Source of the DNA: Burkholderia sp. Ac-20379 | GTDB lineage: Bacteria; Pseudomonadota; Gammaproteobacteria; Burkholderiales; Burkholderiaceae | Assembly: GCF_017104645.1 (NCBI RefSeq) | Contig: NZ_JAAGPF010000011.1 | Location: 1-51,502 of the forward strand | DNA length: 51,502 nucleotides | Direction: 5' to 3' | Shown here: in pieces, positions 28,364 through 38,048 of the stretch | Layout of the letters: each line of letters begins with the position of its first letter | Position numbering within the stretch: the first letter of the stretch is position 1 | Notes under the pieces: generated by a model | Databases searched by the model: none | Told to the model about the DNA's origin: nothing | The model's input: the letters and a program-made list of their open reading frames with translations, nothing else | Made by a program: the position numbers and the translations under genes

Positions 28364-29107
28364 ATGGTTCCCTGGCTCGCGCCCGAGGCGCCGTTTCCGC
28401 CCGTCGAGCAGGCGCTCGGCCCGGCCAGCGGCGCACCCGGCCTGCTCGCGGCCAGCGCCGACCTGCTGCCCGAGCGCGTCGCCGACGCGTATCACCGCGG
28501 CATCTTCCCCTGGTATTCCGACGGCCAGCCCGTGCTGTGGTGGAGCCCCGATCCGCGCATGATCCTCGCGCCGGACGAATTCCGCGTCTCCGCCACGTTC
28601 CGCAAGACGCTGCGCCGCGTGCAACGCGAAGCGCGCTGGGACGTGCGCGTCGACCACGATTTCCCCGCCGTGATGCGCGCCTGCGCGCAGGCGCCGCGCG
28701 ACGGCCAGCGCGGCACCTGGATCACCGACGACATCGTGGCCGCCTACACGGCGCTGCATCGCGCGGGCCACGCGCACAGCATCGAAACCTGGCTCGACGG
28801 CGAACGCGTGGGCGGCCTGTACGGCGTGGCGTTCGGCACGATGTTCTTCGGCGAATCGATGTTCGCGAAGGCCACCGACGCCTCGAAGATCGCGCTGGCC
28901 ACGCTGGTGGCGCACCTGCGCGCGCACGGCGTGACGATGATCGACTGCCAGCAGAACACCGCGCATCTCGCCTCGCTCGGCGGCCGCGAAATCGGCCGCC
29001 GCGATTTCGTCGCGCATGTGCGGCGCGCCACCGCCGAGGCCGCGATTCCGTGGCGCTTCGACAAGCACGCGCTGGCCCGGCTGACCGAGACGGCGCCCGC
29101 CGGCTGA
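28364..29107 (+). CDS. aat: leucyl/phenylalanyl-tRNA--protein transferase Aat
   Basis: Aat adds Leu or Phe from tRNA to proteins with N-terminal Arg or Lys, marking them for ClpAP. The 247-residue protein has the family motifs [44 protein letters not shown] and [18 protein letters not shown], and the end [18 protein letters not shown]. It precedes bpt, the other N-end rule transferase. Confidence 0.97.
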   Translation: MVPWLAPEAPFPPVEQALGPASGAPGLLAASADLLPERVADAYHRGIFPWYSDGQPVLWWSPDPRMILAPDEFRVSATFRKTLRRVQREARWDVRVDHDFPAVMRACAQAPRDGQRGTWITDDIVAAYTALHRAGHAHSIETWLDGERVGGLYGVAFGTMFFGESMFAKATDASKIALATLVAHLRAHGVTMIDCQQNTAHLASLGGREIGRRDFVAHVRRATAEAAIPWRFDKHALARLTETAPAG

Positions 29108-29406
29108 TGCGCGGCCCATCGCGTGGCACTCCTCAACGCGATAATTTTCATGTTACCTTTGTCGTCATCCGACCGGCCGGCGCTCGCCAAGGCCGGCCCT
29201 ATCGACAAGACATCCGATGCCCACCCTGACGATCTCCCCTTCGCATGCGCCGCAGCCGGCGTCGGCCGTCGCGCGCAGCACGCGCGTCGTGTGCCGCCGC
29301 ACCGGCCCGGCGTGCGGGATCCGTTCGGGCCCGGCTCGGCGTGCCACGCGGCCCGGCGGCTTCCGCCCGGCCCGCTGACGCGACCCTCCCGCCTCGAGAG
29401 CTGCCC
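29108..29406. other. aat-bpt intergenic region
   Basis: This 299-bp stretch carries no convincing gene. An 95-codon frame from 29123 has an arginine-rich, shadow-like composition after its first 25 codons. The AT-rich block at 29145-29160 could hold the bpt promoter. Confidence 0.4.
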
Positions 29407-30258
29407 ATGACTCATCCCACCGAGTTGCCGCTTTCACCGCTTTCGGCCCTGCAGTTCTATGCAACGGCGCCGTACCCGTGCAGTTATCTCGATGGCCGCG
29501 TGGCGCGTTCGCAAGTTGCGACGCCCAGCCATCTGATCAATTCCGACATCTACACCGAACTCGTCAAGGCCGGCTTCCGGCGCTCGGGCGTGTTCACGTA
29601 TCGGCCCTATTGCGACGGCTGCCGCGCCTGCGTGCCGGTGCGCGTGCCGGTGGACGCGTTCGCGCCGAACCGCACGCAGCGCAAGATGTGGAACCGCCAT
29701 CGCGGGCTGGTGGCGTCGGTTTCGCCGCTGCATTACGACGAGGAGCATTACGCGCTGTACATGCGCTACCAGTCGGCGCGCCACGCGGGCGGCGGCATGG
29801 ATCGCGACAGCCGCGACCAATACGAGCAGTTCCTGCTGCAAAGCCGGATCAATTCGCGGCTCGTCGAATTCCGCGACGCGCCGCGGGCCAACCCCGACGC
29901 GCCGGACGCCGCCCCCGAGCCGGGTGCGCTGCGCATGATCAGCATGATCGACATCCTCGGCGACGGGCTCTCCTCGGTGTACACGTTCTTCGAACCCGAG
30001 GATGCGCACAAGAGCTACGGCACCTACAACATCCTCTGGCAGATCGAGCAGGCACGCAGCTTGAGGCTGCCCTACGTGTATCTCGGCTACTGGATCCGCG
30101 AAAGCCAGAAGATGGCCTACAAGGCGAACTTCCGGCCGCTCGAAGGCCTGATCGACGGCCGCTGGAAGCCGCTCGACCCGGCCACCGTCGATCTGCCGCC
30201 GGTCGACGCGGCGCTGGCCCGCGCACCGCTGCCGGGCGGCCACGGCGGCACGCGCTGA
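29407..30258 (+). CDS. bpt: aspartate/glutamate leucyltransferase Bpt (ATE-like)
   Basis: Bpt transfers Leu to proteins with N-terminal Asp or Glu, feeding the bacterial N-end rule. The 283-residue protein has the N-terminal Cys-containing part, [20 protein letters not shown] and [20 protein letters not shown]. The GNAT-like C-terminal part has [20 protein letters not shown] and [20 protein letters not shown]. The ATG at 29407 gives the standard N-terminus. It follows aat in the typical pairing. Confidence 0.97.
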   Translation: MTHPTELPLSPLSALQFYATAPYPCSYLDGRVARSQVATPSHLINSDIYTELVKAGFRRSGVFTYRPYCDGCRACVPVRVPVDAFAPNRTQRKMWNRHRGLVASVSPLHYDEEHYALYMRYQSARHAGGGMDRDSRDQYEQFLLQSRINSRLVEFRDAPRANPDAPDAAPEPGALRMISMIDILGDGLSSVYTFFEPEDAHKSYGTYNILWQIEQARSLRLPYVYLGYWIRESQKMAYKANFRPLEGLIDGRWKPLDPATVDLPPVDAALARAPLPGGHGGTR

Positions 30259-30397
30259 GGCGGCGTCGGCCGCGGCGCACAAAGGCGCTCGAGCGGCCCG
30301 CCCCGCGCCCTGCCACTGCCCTGCATTCCTGACCGGCCGGGCTCCCGGTTCGGTTAAAATGCCGGGTTATCAATTTTCCGGCCCCGCCCGTCCCGCC

Positions 30398-31426
30398 GTG
30401 TTCAGCTCCCTTTATCCGCTCGCCCGCGCGTCCCTCTTCAAGATGGACGCCGAAGATGCCCACCACCTGACGCTGCGCATGCTCGGCGCCGCCGGCCGCA
30501 CCGGCCTCGCGAGCCTGCTCGCGCCGAACGTGCCGGACGTGCCGCGCACCGTGATGGGCCTGACCTTCCGCAATCCGGTCGGGCTGGCGGCAGGGCTGGA
30601 CAAGGACGGCGCCTGCATCGACGGCCTGGCCGCGCTCGGCTTCGGCTTCATCGAGGTGGGCACGGTCACGCCGCGCGCGCAGCCGGGCAACCCGCGCCCG
30701 CGCATCTTCCGCTTGCCGGAAGCGAACGCGGTGATCAACCGGATGGGCTTCAACAACCACGGCGTCGATCAATTCGTGAAGAACGTGCAGGCCGCGCGCT
30801 ATCGCGGCGTGCTGGGCCTGAACATCGGCAAGAACGCCGACACGCCGATCGAGCGCGCCGCCGAGGATTACCTGTACTGCCTCGAGCGCGTCTACCCGTT
30901 CGCCAGCTACGTGACGATCAACATCTCGTCGCCGAACACCAAGAACCTGCGCCAATTGCAGGGCACCAACGAGCTCGACGCACTGCTCGCCGCGCTGAAG
31001 GACAAGCAGGCGCGCCTGGCCGACCTGCACGGCAAGCTCGTGCCGCTCGCACTGAAGATCGCGCCCGATCTCGACGACGAACAGGTCAAGGAAATCGCCG
31101 CGCTGCTGCTGCGCCACCGCATCGAAGCCGTGATCGCCACCAACACCACGCTGTCGCGCGCCGCCGTGCAGGGCATGCCGCACGCCGACGAAACCGGCGG
31201 CCTGTCGGGCCGCCCGGTGTTCGACGCCTCCACCGAGGTGGTGCGCAAGCTGCACGCCGAACTGGGCAGCGCGGTGCCGATCATTGGGGTTGGCGGCATC
31301 TTTTCGGGCGAGGACGCGCGTGCGAAACTCGCGGCCGGCGCGTCGCTGGTGCAGCTCTACACGGGCTTCATCTATCGCGGCCCGCCGCTCGTCGCCGATT
31401 GCGTGAAGGCCATCGCCCGCGGCTGA
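30398..31426 (+). CDS. pyrD: quinone-dependent dihydroorotate dehydrogenase PyrD
   Basis: PyrD oxidises dihydroorotate to orotate in pyrimidine synthesis, passing electrons to quinone at the inner membrane. The 342-residue protein has the N-terminal membrane-docking helices ([20 protein letters not shown]), [15 protein letters not shown] for [21 protein letters not shown] with the catalytic Ser typical of class 2, and [17 protein letters not shown]. The GTG at 30398 matches the family N-terminus; an ATG at 30359 would add 13 residues, but TTAAAAT there looks more like a promoter -10 element. Confidence 0.95.
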   Translation: MFSSLYPLARASLFKMDAEDAHHLTLRMLGAAGRTGLASLLAPNVPDVPRTVMGLTFRNPVGLAAGLDKDGACIDGLAALGFGFIEVGTVTPRAQPGNPRPRIFRLPEANAVINRMGFNNHGVDQFVKNVQAARYRGVLGLNIGKNADTPIERAAEDYLYCLERVYPFASYVTINISSPNTKNLRQLQGTNELDALLAALKDKQARLADLHGKLVPLALKIAPDLDDEQVKEIAALLLRHRIEAVIATNTTLSRAAVQGMPHADETGGLSGRPVFDASTEVVRKLHAELGSAVPIIGVGGIFSGEDARAKLAAGASLVQLYTGFIYRGPPLVADCVKAIARG

Positions 31427-31464
31427 GCACGCGGCGCCGTTATATAGAAATAAACAAACGATAG

Positions 31465-31493
31465 TTGGCCAGTAATTGTGTTTTTACTATGAT
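31465..31493 (+). promoter_or_regulatory. promoter of the cystine-type binding protein gene
   Basis: TTGGCC (31465-31470), a 17-bp AT-rich spacer and TATGAT (31488-31493) lie 45 bp upstream of the start codon. Confidence 0.6.
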
Positions 31494-31537
31494 GGCCGCT
31501 ATCGTCAACGCCCGTTGCGGGCAATACAGGGAACAGA

Positions 31538-32332
31538 ATGAAGATTGTGTCGCTGAAGAAGCTCCTGAGCGCCGGCCTGATCGGCGCCTCGCTGGTTGCC
31601 GCGTCCGCCCATGCGGCCGACATCCTCGACCAGGCCAAGCAGCGCGGTACGCTGCGCATCGGCCTGGAAGGCACGTTCCCTCCGTTCAATTCGAAGGCGC
31701 CGTCGGGCGAGCTGGTCGGCTATGACGTCGACATCGCCAAGGCCGTGGCCGCCAAGCTGGGCCTGAAGCCGGAATTCGTCACGACCGAGTGGAGCGGCAT
31801 CATCGCTGGCCTGCAGGCAGGCAAATTCGACGTGATCGTCAACCAGGTCGGCATCACCGACAAGCGCAAGGAAGCGCTCGACTTCTCGCCGGCCTACACG
31901 TACTCGGCCGCGCAGCTGATCCAGCGCAAGGACGACACGCGCGAATTCAAGTCGCTCGACGACCTGAAGGGCAAGAAGCTCGGCGTCGGCCTGGGCACCA
32001 ACTACATGGACATGGCGAAATCGGTGCCGGGCATCGACGTGAAGACCTACCCGGGCGCGCCCGAGTACCTGCGCGATCTGGCCGCCGGCCGTCTCGACGC
32101 GGCGCTGAACGACCGCCTGATGCTCGCCTACCTGTTGAAGGCATCGCCGCTGCCGCTGCGCACGGGCGCCACGGTCGGCTCGGCCGAACCGTCGGGCATC
32201 CCGTTCAAGAAGGGCAACCCGAAGTTCGCCAAGGCGATCGACGATGCGATGACGCAGCTCGAAGCCGACGGCACGTTCGCGAAGATCTCGGACAAGTGGT
32301 TCGGCATCGACGTGTCGAAGCCGATCAAGTAA
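31538..32332 (+). CDS. amino-acid (cystine-type) ABC transporter binding protein
   Basis: The 264-residue protein has a signal peptide (first 26 residues, cleaved after SAHA) and the type II solute-binding fold: RIGLEGTFPPFNSKAPSGEL, VGYDVDIAKAVAAKLGLKPE, QVGITDKRKEALDFSPAYTY and LDAALNDRLMLAYLLK. These resemble FliY/TcyJ cystine receptors. It is followed by the permease gene after 122 bp; no ATPase gene follows. Cystine fits the family and the sulfur-rich neighbourhood but is not proven. Confidence 0.9.
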   Translation: MKIVSLKKLLSAGLIGASLVAASAHAADILDQAKQRGTLRIGLEGTFPPFNSKAPSGELVGYDVDIAKAVAAKLGLKPEFVTTEWSGIIAGLQAGKFDVIVNQVGITDKRKEALDFSPAYTYSAAQLIQRKDDTREFKSLDDLKGKKLGVGLGTNYMDMAKSVPGIDVKTYPGAPEYLRDLAAGRLDAALNDRLMLAYLLKASPLPLRTGATVGSAEPSGIPFKKGNPKFAKAIDDAMTQLEADGTFAKISDKWFGIDVSKPIK

Positions 32333-32454
32333 GTCGGAACGCGGCATGACGAAGGGCGGCATCGGCGACGGTGCCGCCCTTCGCTTTGTTTTCGTCGGTT
32401 TATGATGGCGCCTTGTCATGCTTCCGGGCGCGCCTGCCTCACCTGCTTCCCACC

Positions 32455-33114
32455 ATGTCGATCACTTCCCTGCTCGTCGATTCGCTGCCCGTGCTCGCCC
32501 AGGGCGCGCTCCTGACCGTCAAGTTCGCCGTCCTGTCGATGGTGTTCGGCCTCGCCGCCGCCGTGGTGCTCGCGCTGATGGGCATCGCCCACAACCGCGC
32601 ATTGAATGCGATCGCACGCGTCTACGTGAGCCTGATGCGCGGCACGCCGCTGCTCGTGCAGATCTTCGTCATCTATTACGGGCTGCCGAGCCTCGGCATC
32701 TCGCTCGACCCGACGCCGGCCGGCGTGATCGCGCTGTCGGCCAACGTGGCCGCCTACATGTCGGAAAGCATGCGCGGTGCGATCAACGGCATCGAGAACG
32801 GCCAGTGGCTGGCGTCGTACAGCCTCGGCCTGTCGTGGGGCCAGACGCTGCGCTACGTGATCGGCCCGCAGGCGCTGCGGATCGCCGTGCCGAGCCTGTC
32901 GAACAGCCTGATCAGCCTGATCAAGGACACCTCGCTGGTGTCGGTCATCACGGTGACCGAACTGCTGCGCAGCGCGCAGGAGATCATTGCCTCGACCTAT
33001 CAGCCGCTGCCGCTCTATCTGGCCGCCGCCGGCGTCTACTGGGTGCTGTGCCAGATCCTCGAATGGGTGCAGCGCTGGTGGGAACGCCGGCTCGCGCTGC
33101 CGGGACGGTTCTGA
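32455..33114 (+). CDS. amino-acid (cystine-type) ABC transporter permease
   Basis: The 219-residue protein is a HisM/YecS-type permease: LAQGALLTVKFAVLSMVFGL at the N-terminus, LMRGTPLLVQIFVIYYGLPS, and the EAA region GQWLASYSLGLSWGQTLRYV then PQALRIAVPSLSNSLISLIK. The ATG at 32455 gives a length close to YecS. It should pair with the binding protein upstream. The required ATPase gene is not adjacent. Confidence 0.93.
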   Translation: MSITSLLVDSLPVLAQGALLTVKFAVLSMVFGLAAAVVLALMGIAHNRALNAIARVYVSLMRGTPLLVQIFVIYYGLPSLGISLDPTPAGVIALSANVAAYMSESMRGAINGIENGQWLASYSLGLSWGQTLRYVIGPQALRIAVPSLSNSLISLIKDTSLVSVITVTELLRSAQEIIASTYQPLPLYLAAAGVYWVLCQILEWVQRWWERRLALPGRF

Positions 33115-33217
33115 CCGATTGACCAATTGACCGACCCGAGCGGCGCGTGAACCGCCGATGCATCCCGCAACGGGCGCGCGACTTGCGCGCCCGTTTCATT
33201 TTGCCGCCGCCCCGCCT

Positions 33218-34207
33218 TCAGCGTTCGTCCGCCGCGAAGCGCACGCCGAGCGCCGCGCGCGCGGCATCGGTCATCGCGATCATGCCGCGCGAGTGCGCAT
33301 GCGTGAGCACCGGGCTTTCGGTCAGCCCGTCGCGCAGCAACGCGCAGAAGTGTGCCGTTTCGTAGTTGAGGCCGCCGCCCGAAAACGGTGCGTCGAGCTC
33401 GACGACGCGCCCGTCCGAATAGCGGATCGTCGCCTTCTGCGGATTCCACCAGTTCTCGTGAATCGTCACGGTGCCGCCCTCGGCGCCGAGCAGCGCATCG
33501 CCGCGCCCCATCACATCGAGCCCGCAGAACAGTTGCGCGATGCCGTGTTCGTGGCGGCTGTTCAGGCTCGCGAAGGTGTCCACGCCGGTCGCGCCGACAC
33601 GGCCGAGCGTCTGCACGTCGAGCGGCGCGCCGAGCCAGTCCACCGCCAGGAACATCTCGTAGATGCCGATATCGAGCAACGCGCCGCCGGCGGTCTCGAA
33701 GCTGAAGCTGGTGTGATCGGCCGGCACCGTCGAGAACGCGCCGCCGGCCCGCACGAGCCGGATCGGGCCGACCGGATCCTGCGCCAGATGTTCGCGCAGG
33801 CGCCGGTAGAGCGGATAGAACGGCGGCTTCATCGCCTCCATGAACAGCCGGCCGGCAGCCTTCGCGGCGGCCAGCACCGTGTCCAGTTCGCGCGCGTTGA
33901 CGGTGGCCGGTTTCTCGCACAGCACGGCCTTGCCGGCGGCGAGCGCGGCGCAGGCGTATTGCGCGTGGCTGTCGTTGAGCGTGGCGATGTAGATGGCGTC
34001 GACGTCCGACGCGCACAGCGCCTCGAAGCTGTCGATCGGCGTGCCGCCGTGCGCCGCGCAGAATGCGGCGGCGGCCTCGGCGCGGCGCGCCCAGACATGC
34101 GCCAGCGCCGCATCGGCGACGTGCGGCAGCGATTGCGCGAAGCGGCGCGCGATCGCGCCGGCACCGACGATGCCGAAACGAATCGGAAAAGAGGAAGGAG
34201 CGTTCAT
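33218..34207 (-). CDS. Gfo/Idh/MocA-family oxidoreductase
   Basis: The 329-residue enzyme has the N-terminal Rossmann motif GIVGAGAIARRFAQSLP and the family motif AGKAVLCEKPATVNARELDT, in which EKP contains the catalytic Lys. The C-terminal alpha-beta part has GGALLDIGIYEMFLAVDWLG. Such NAD(P)-dependent enzymes act on sugars or cyclitols; the substrate is unknown. It follows a GntR regulator by 119 bp on the same strand. Confidence 0.92.
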   Translation of the reverse strand: MNAPSSFPIRFGIVGAGAIARRFAQSLPHVADAALAHVWARRAEAAAAFCAAHGGTPIDSFEALCASDVDAIYIATLNDSHAQYACAALAAGKAVLCEKPATVNARELDTVLAAAKAAGRLFMEAMKPPFYPLYRRLREHLAQDPVGPIRLVRAGGAFSTVPADHTSFSFETAGGALLDIGIYEMFLAVDWLGAPLDVQTLGRVGATGVDTFASLNSRHEHGIAQLFCGLDVMGRGDALLGAEGGTVTIHENWWNPQKATIRYSDGRVVELDAPFSGGGLNYETAHFCALLRDGLTESPVLTHAHSRGMIAMTDAARAALGVRFAADER

Positions 34208-34326
34208 CGGGAGCGGAGTCGACGGGAAATCAACGCCGGGCGAACCGGCGGCGGACTGTCATGATAACGGCCCGCCGCCGGCGCATCGCCGTCGTCCCTC
34301 GCGCGCCCGAGTCGGGAACACCGGAA

Positions 34327-35040
34327 TCAGCCCGCCGCGCGCTCCGGCGCCGTGCTCGACGCTTCGTCGGTCAGATCGATCAGCTCGCGTGCGGCCGCTT
34401 CGGCGGCGTGCCCGTTGCGCTGCTCGATCGCCTCGACGACGCGCTCGTGCAGTTCGATCAGCCGCTCGGGCGCGCCTTCGCGGCCGGCCGTCTGCTCGCG
34501 CACGAGCCGCAGCGCGCCGCTGATGATCGCGCTCATCTGCTGGAAGAACTGATTGCCGCTCGCCTGGACGATCCGCGCATGGAGGCGTTCGTCGGCTTCG
34601 TCGTAGCCCGCCTCGCCCGGTTCGAGCGACCGGAACGCCTCGAACGCCTCGCGGATGCCGGCGATGTCCGCGCCGTTCGCGCGCTCGGCCGCCTGCCCGG
34701 CCGCACGCGGCTCGATCAGCATGCGGAATTCGAGCACGTCGCGCATGAATTGCGGATCGGGCTTGGCGCGGAAGCGCCAGTTCACGACGTCCTCGTCGAT
34801 CATGCGCCAGTCGCGCATCGGCCGCACCCGCGTGCCGACCTTCGGCCGCACGTCGAGCATGTCGCGTGCGAGCAGCATCGAGAGTGCTTCGCGCATCACG
34901 GTCCGGCTGACGTCGAAATCCTTGGAAAGCACGTCCTGCGGCGGCAGGATGCCGCCGTATTTGTCTTCCACGATACCCGTCACCAACCCGTCCATGACCT
35001 TGCTGACGAGCGACCTGTCTTTGTCTTTTGCTTGTTCCAT
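34327..35040 (-). CDS. GntR-family (FadR subfamily) regulator
   Basis: The 237-residue protein has an N-terminal winged helix (LPPQDVLSKDFDVSRTVMRE, ALSMLLARDMLDVRPKVGTR) and a C-terminal all-helical FCD effector domain, with LEFRMLIEPRAAGQAAERAN and DERLHARIVQASGNQFFQQM giving the metal-binding Asp and His positions. Relatives respond to sugar acids such as galactonate or gluconate. It lies just upstream of the oxidoreductase and probably regulates it. Confidence 0.93.
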   Translation of the reverse strand: MEQAKDKDRSLVSKVMDGLVTGIVEDKYGGILPPQDVLSKDFDVSRTVMREALSMLLARDMLDVRPKVGTRVRPMRDWRMIDEDVVNWRFRAKPDPQFMRDVLEFRMLIEPRAAGQAAERANGADIAGIREAFEAFRSLEPGEAGYDEADERLHARIVQASGNQFFQQMSAIISGALRLVREQTAGREGAPERLIELHERVVEAIEQRNGHAAEAAARELIDLTDEASSTAPERAAG

Positions 35041-35247
35041 AGGAGACCTCCCCGTTACTACATATCTGTGTTGGCGTGCTGCCCCCGCAGTCCGGCCTGG
35101 CCCCTTTTACAGCTCTCTCGATTGAAAACGACTCGCGAAACGATTGTTCTTATGTTCGATACGTTGCTGAGTTCGCGGTCGCAACGCTATCTGGAAAACA
35201 CCTGAGAGGGTATTCCCTCTTACTATTTCTTTAACGCATCGTATCGC

Positions 35248-35285
35248 AAAAAAAAGCCCGACAGGCCTGGAAAAGCGCGTCGGAC
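35248..35285 (-). terminator. intrinsic terminator of rpiA
   Basis: On the minus strand GTCCGAC pairs with GTCGGGC (one G-U) and is followed by eight Ts. It lies about 100 bp beyond the rpiA stop codon. Confidence 0.75.
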
Positions 35286-35326
35286 GATGTGTCTGGAACG
35301 AAAAACGTTTGCGGCGATTAAGGCCG

Positions 35327-35376
35327 ATGCAATTCGTTGGTTTTTTGAATTGCGATTGGCCTTAATGTTTTAAATC
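35327..35376. repeat. long imperfect inverted repeat downstream of rpiA
   Basis: ATTAAGGCC then GCAATTC (35327-35346 region) pair with GAATTGC then GGCCTTAAT (35357-35376), with small internal loops GAT and GATT and a T-rich end loop. The two stems, 9 and 7 bp, are perfect. It begins 5 bp beyond the rpiA stop, too structured for chance. Confidence 0.7.
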
Positions 35377-35381
35377 CCTAT

Positions 35382-36077
35382 TTAATGCGCGCGGTAATCG
35401 ATCGACTCCACGCCGGTCGCACCGCCCAGCAGGCAGAGATCGGCGCCGCGTTGCGCGAACAGGCCGACCGTGACCACGCCGGGCCAGCCATTGATGGTGG
35501 CTTCAAGCCCGCGCGGGTCGGTGATCGACAAACCCTTGACGTCGAGGATCTCGTTGCCGTTGTCGGTCAGGTACGGCGAGCCGTCCTTCGCGACGCGCAG
35601 CACCGGCACGCCGCCGAGCGCCGTCAGTTGACGGCCGATCGCGGTGCGCGCCATCGGCACCACTTCCACCGGCAGCGGGAACGCGCCGAGCGTGGCCACG
35701 CGCTTGCTGGCGTCGGCGATGCACACGAACGTGCCCGACACCGACGCGACGATCTTCTCGCGCGTCAGCGCGCCGCCGCCGCCCTTGATCATCGCGCCGC
35801 TCGCATCGATCTCGTCCGCGCCGTCGACGTACACCTGCAGGCCTTCGATCTCGTTCAGGTCGAACACGCGAATGCCGTGCGATTCGAGCCGCTGGGTGGT
35901 CGCGATCGAGCTGGACACCGCGCCGCGATAACGGCCCTTGATCGCCGCCAGTGCGTCGATGAAGCAGTTCGCGGTCGAGCCGGTGCCGACGCCGATCACG
36001 GCGCCTTCCGGCACGTTGGCGAGCACGTAATCGGCGGCCGCCTGGCCGACGAGGCGTTTGAGTTCGTCTTGGGTCAT
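35382..36077 (-). CDS. rpiA: ribose-5-phosphate isomerase A
   Basis: RpiA interconverts ribose 5-phosphate and ribulose 5-phosphate. The 231-residue protein has [16 protein letters not shown] for phosphate binding, DGADEID with the two catalytic-site Asp residues, and [14 protein letters not shown] with the catalytic Lys and Glu. Length and motifs are standard. It stands alone between its own terminator and the amidase gene. Confidence 0.98.
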   Translation of the reverse strand: MTQDELKRLVGQAAADYVLANVPEGAVIGVGTGSTANCFIDALAAIKGRYRGAVSSSIATTQRLESHGIRVFDLNEIEGLQVYVDGADEIDASGAMIKGGGGALTREKIVASVSGTFVCIADASKRVATLGAFPLPVEVVPMARTAIGRQLTALGGVPVLRVAKDGSPYLTDNGNEILDVKGLSITDPRGLEATINGWPGVVTVGLFAQRGADLCLLGGATGVESIDYRAH

Positions 36078-36214
36078 GGTGAGGTTGAAGCGCTGATTGC
36101 GAAACCCGCGAGTCTACCGGAGTCGTCCGGCACGGCGTCGATTTTCGGGGGCATGCGAGGCATCGGCGCGACAATCGGCGGACGGTGCACCGGCAGGGTG
36201 CGGCCGTGCCGGAA

Positions 36215-37138
36215 TCAGGGCGCTTCGGGTACCGATACCGGCGCGGCCGAAGGTGCGGCGGCCGGGAAATACTTGTCGAGCAGGGCCTGCGCGATCGCAT
36301 CCGTCTGCGCATCCGGGTTGCCCGAATAATCGGCCGGCCGGAAATGCATCTGGAACGCCGCGAACACGCGTCGCGTGCGCGCGTCGAGCACGCCGTCGGT
36401 GGCCACGTCGTAGCCGTAGCGCGCGAGCTTCAGTTGCAGCCCGCGCACATCGGCCGGATCGCCGGGTGCCCGGCCCGCGAGGCGCGCGGCGACCGTTGCG
36501 TCGTCGGGCCACGCGCCGATGCCGGCGCGGTACAACGCAAGCCACGGGAACGCCGGGCCCGGATCGATCTTGCGCTGCGGCGCGATATCGCTGTGGCCGA
36601 CCACGCGCGTCGGCGGAATGCCGTAACGCGTGACGATGTCCTTCGCGAGCTTCACGACCGCCTCGACCTGATCGGGCGCGTACGGCTGCCAGGTGCGGTC
36701 GGCGGGTGCATCGAGCGGCCCGGCATTGACAATCTCGATGCCGATCGACGCGGCGTTGAGCTCGGTGGTGCCCTGCCAGTCGCTGACGCCCGCGTGCCAG
36801 GCGCGCTGGCTTTCGGGCACGAGCTGCAGCACGACCGGCTCGCCGTTGCGGCGCGCCGGCTGGCTCGGGATCAGGTAATGCGCGCTGACCTCGTTGTGGG
36901 TCAGCACGAACAGCGCGCGCCGGTCGTCCGATTCGGTGTAGTGCATCACGAGAAAACGCACGCGCGAATCGGCGCCCTGCGCGGGATGGCTCGTATCGGC
37001 CACGTAGGTGCCGCGCTCGACGAGCGTGGGCGACGCGCAGGCGGCCAGCAGCGCGACCGCGCCGCCGAGCGCGAGCGCACGCGCGGGCCGCGCCCATCGC
37101 GCAATCCCGGCCCAACGGTGCGCCACGCGCGCGCCCAT
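36215..37138 (-). CDS. N-acetylmuramoyl-L-alanine amidase lipoprotein (AmpD/AmiD-like)
   Basis: The 307-residue protein has a lipoprotein signal with lipobox LAAC (Cys34). An Amidase_2 domain follows, with FLVMHYTESDDRRALFVLTH and VVGHSDIAPQRKIDPGPAFP giving the zinc histidines, and then a C-terminal peptidoglycan-binding domain (LQLKLARYGYDVATDGVLDA, RRVFAAFQMHFRP). This matches AmiD, the outer-membrane amidase that trims anhydro-muropeptides. It starts 5 bp after the rlmB stop. The ribosome site is weak, so translation may be coupled. Confidence 0.92.
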   Translation of the reverse strand: MGARVAHRWAGIARWARPARALALGGAVALLAACASPTLVERGTYVADTSHPAQGADSRVRFLVMHYTESDDRRALFVLTHNEVSAHYLIPSQPARRNGEPVVLQLVPESQRAWHAGVSDWQGTTELNAASIGIEIVNAGPLDAPADRTWQPYAPDQVEAVVKLAKDIVTRYGIPPTRVVGHSDIAPQRKIDPGPAFPWLALYRAGIGAWPDDATVAARLAGRAPGDPADVRGLQLKLARYGYDVATDGVLDARTRRVFAAFQMHFRPADYSGNPDAQTDAIAQALLDKYFPAAAPSAAPVSVPEAP

Positions 37139-37143
37139 CGCGC

Positions 37144-37893
37144 TTACTTCGCCACTGCCGCGCGACGCTGGCGCACGGCTTCGTACAGCACCACGCCGCT
37201 CGCCACCGACACGTTCAGGCTTTCGACGCTGCCGGCCATCGGGATGTTCATCACGTCGTCGCAGGTGTCGCGCGTGAGGCGGCGCATGCCCTCGCCTTCG
37301 GCGCCCATCACCAGCGCGACCGGGCCTTCCAGCTTGGTTTCGTAGAGGCTGGCCGTGGCGTCGTCGGAGGTGCCGATCACCCACACGCCGGCGTCCTTCA
37401 GCTCGCGCAGCGCGCGGGCGAGGTTCGTCACAGTGATGTACGGCACGGTATCGGCCGCGCCGCTGGCGACCTTGGCCGCCGTGGCGTTCAGGCCCACCGC
37501 GCGATCGCGCGGCGCGATGATGGCGTGCGCGCCGGCCGCATCGGCCACGCGCAGGCACGCGCCGAGATTGTGCGGATCGGTCACGCCGTCGAGCACCAGC
37601 AGCAGCGCCGGGCCCTGGATGCCGTCGAGCAGTTCGGCCAGGTTCTGCGCGAGCGGCAGATCCTCGACGCGCGCGACCACGCCCTGATGGCGCTCGGTAT
37701 GCGCGAGGCCCCACAAGCGCGTTTCGTCGGCCGCGATCAGCCGCACGCCGGCCTCTTTCGCGCTCGCCAGGAAATCGATCATCCGGCGATCGCGCCGGGT
37801 CTGGTCGTACAACACCTCGGCGACCGTCGACGCGTCGTGGCGCAGGCGCGCGGTGACGGCGTGAAAACCGTAGAGAACCTTCAAACGTGACAT
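37144..37893 (-). CDS. rlmB: 23S rRNA (guanosine-2'-O-)-methyltransferase RlmB
   Basis: RlmB methylates G2251 of 23S rRNA using S-adenosylmethionine. The 249-residue protein has the SpoU substrate-binding N-domain ([20 protein letters not shown]) and the knotted catalytic domain with [59 protein letters not shown] and [20 protein letters not shown]. It follows rnr by 155 bp, the usual pairing. Confidence 0.97.
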   Translation of the reverse strand: MSRLKVLYGFHAVTARLRHDASTVAEVLYDQTRRDRRMIDFLASAKEAGVRLIAADETRLWGLAHTERHQGVVARVEDLPLAQNLAELLDGIQGPALLLVLDGVTDPHNLGACLRVADAAGAHAIIAPRDRAVGLNATAAKVASGAADTVPYITVTNLARALRELKDAGVWVIGTSDDATASLYETKLEGPVALVMGAEGEGMRRLTRDTCDDVMNIPMAGSVESLNVSVASGVVLYEAVRQRRAAVAK

Positions 37894-38048
37894 GACTGGA
37901 CCAACCTTCGTCTAAACGCGAGGCGCGCGGTGCGCATCGCGGGAATGGTAAAACGCAAGCGCCGCGTGACGGGCCTGGCGGCCTGACAACGCGGCGTCTT
38001 CAATGCATCGAACGCACGGGCCGGCGCCTTGCGACGCCGGCCGCGGCA

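Larger units (their letters stand above)
35041..35381. other. gene-free region between gntR and rpiA
   Basis: This 341-bp stretch has no gene but is rich in symmetry: the gntR promoter region, a short palindrome AGAGGG-tatt-CCCTCT (35205-35220) that could be an operator, the rpiA terminator and a 50-bp inverted repeat, the last two listed separately. Confidence 0.5.

Noticed and set aside
29123..29410. 95-codon frame between aat and bpt
   Set aside because: After the first 25 codons it turns into Arg/Ala/Pro-rich shadow-like sequence and overlaps the bpt start.
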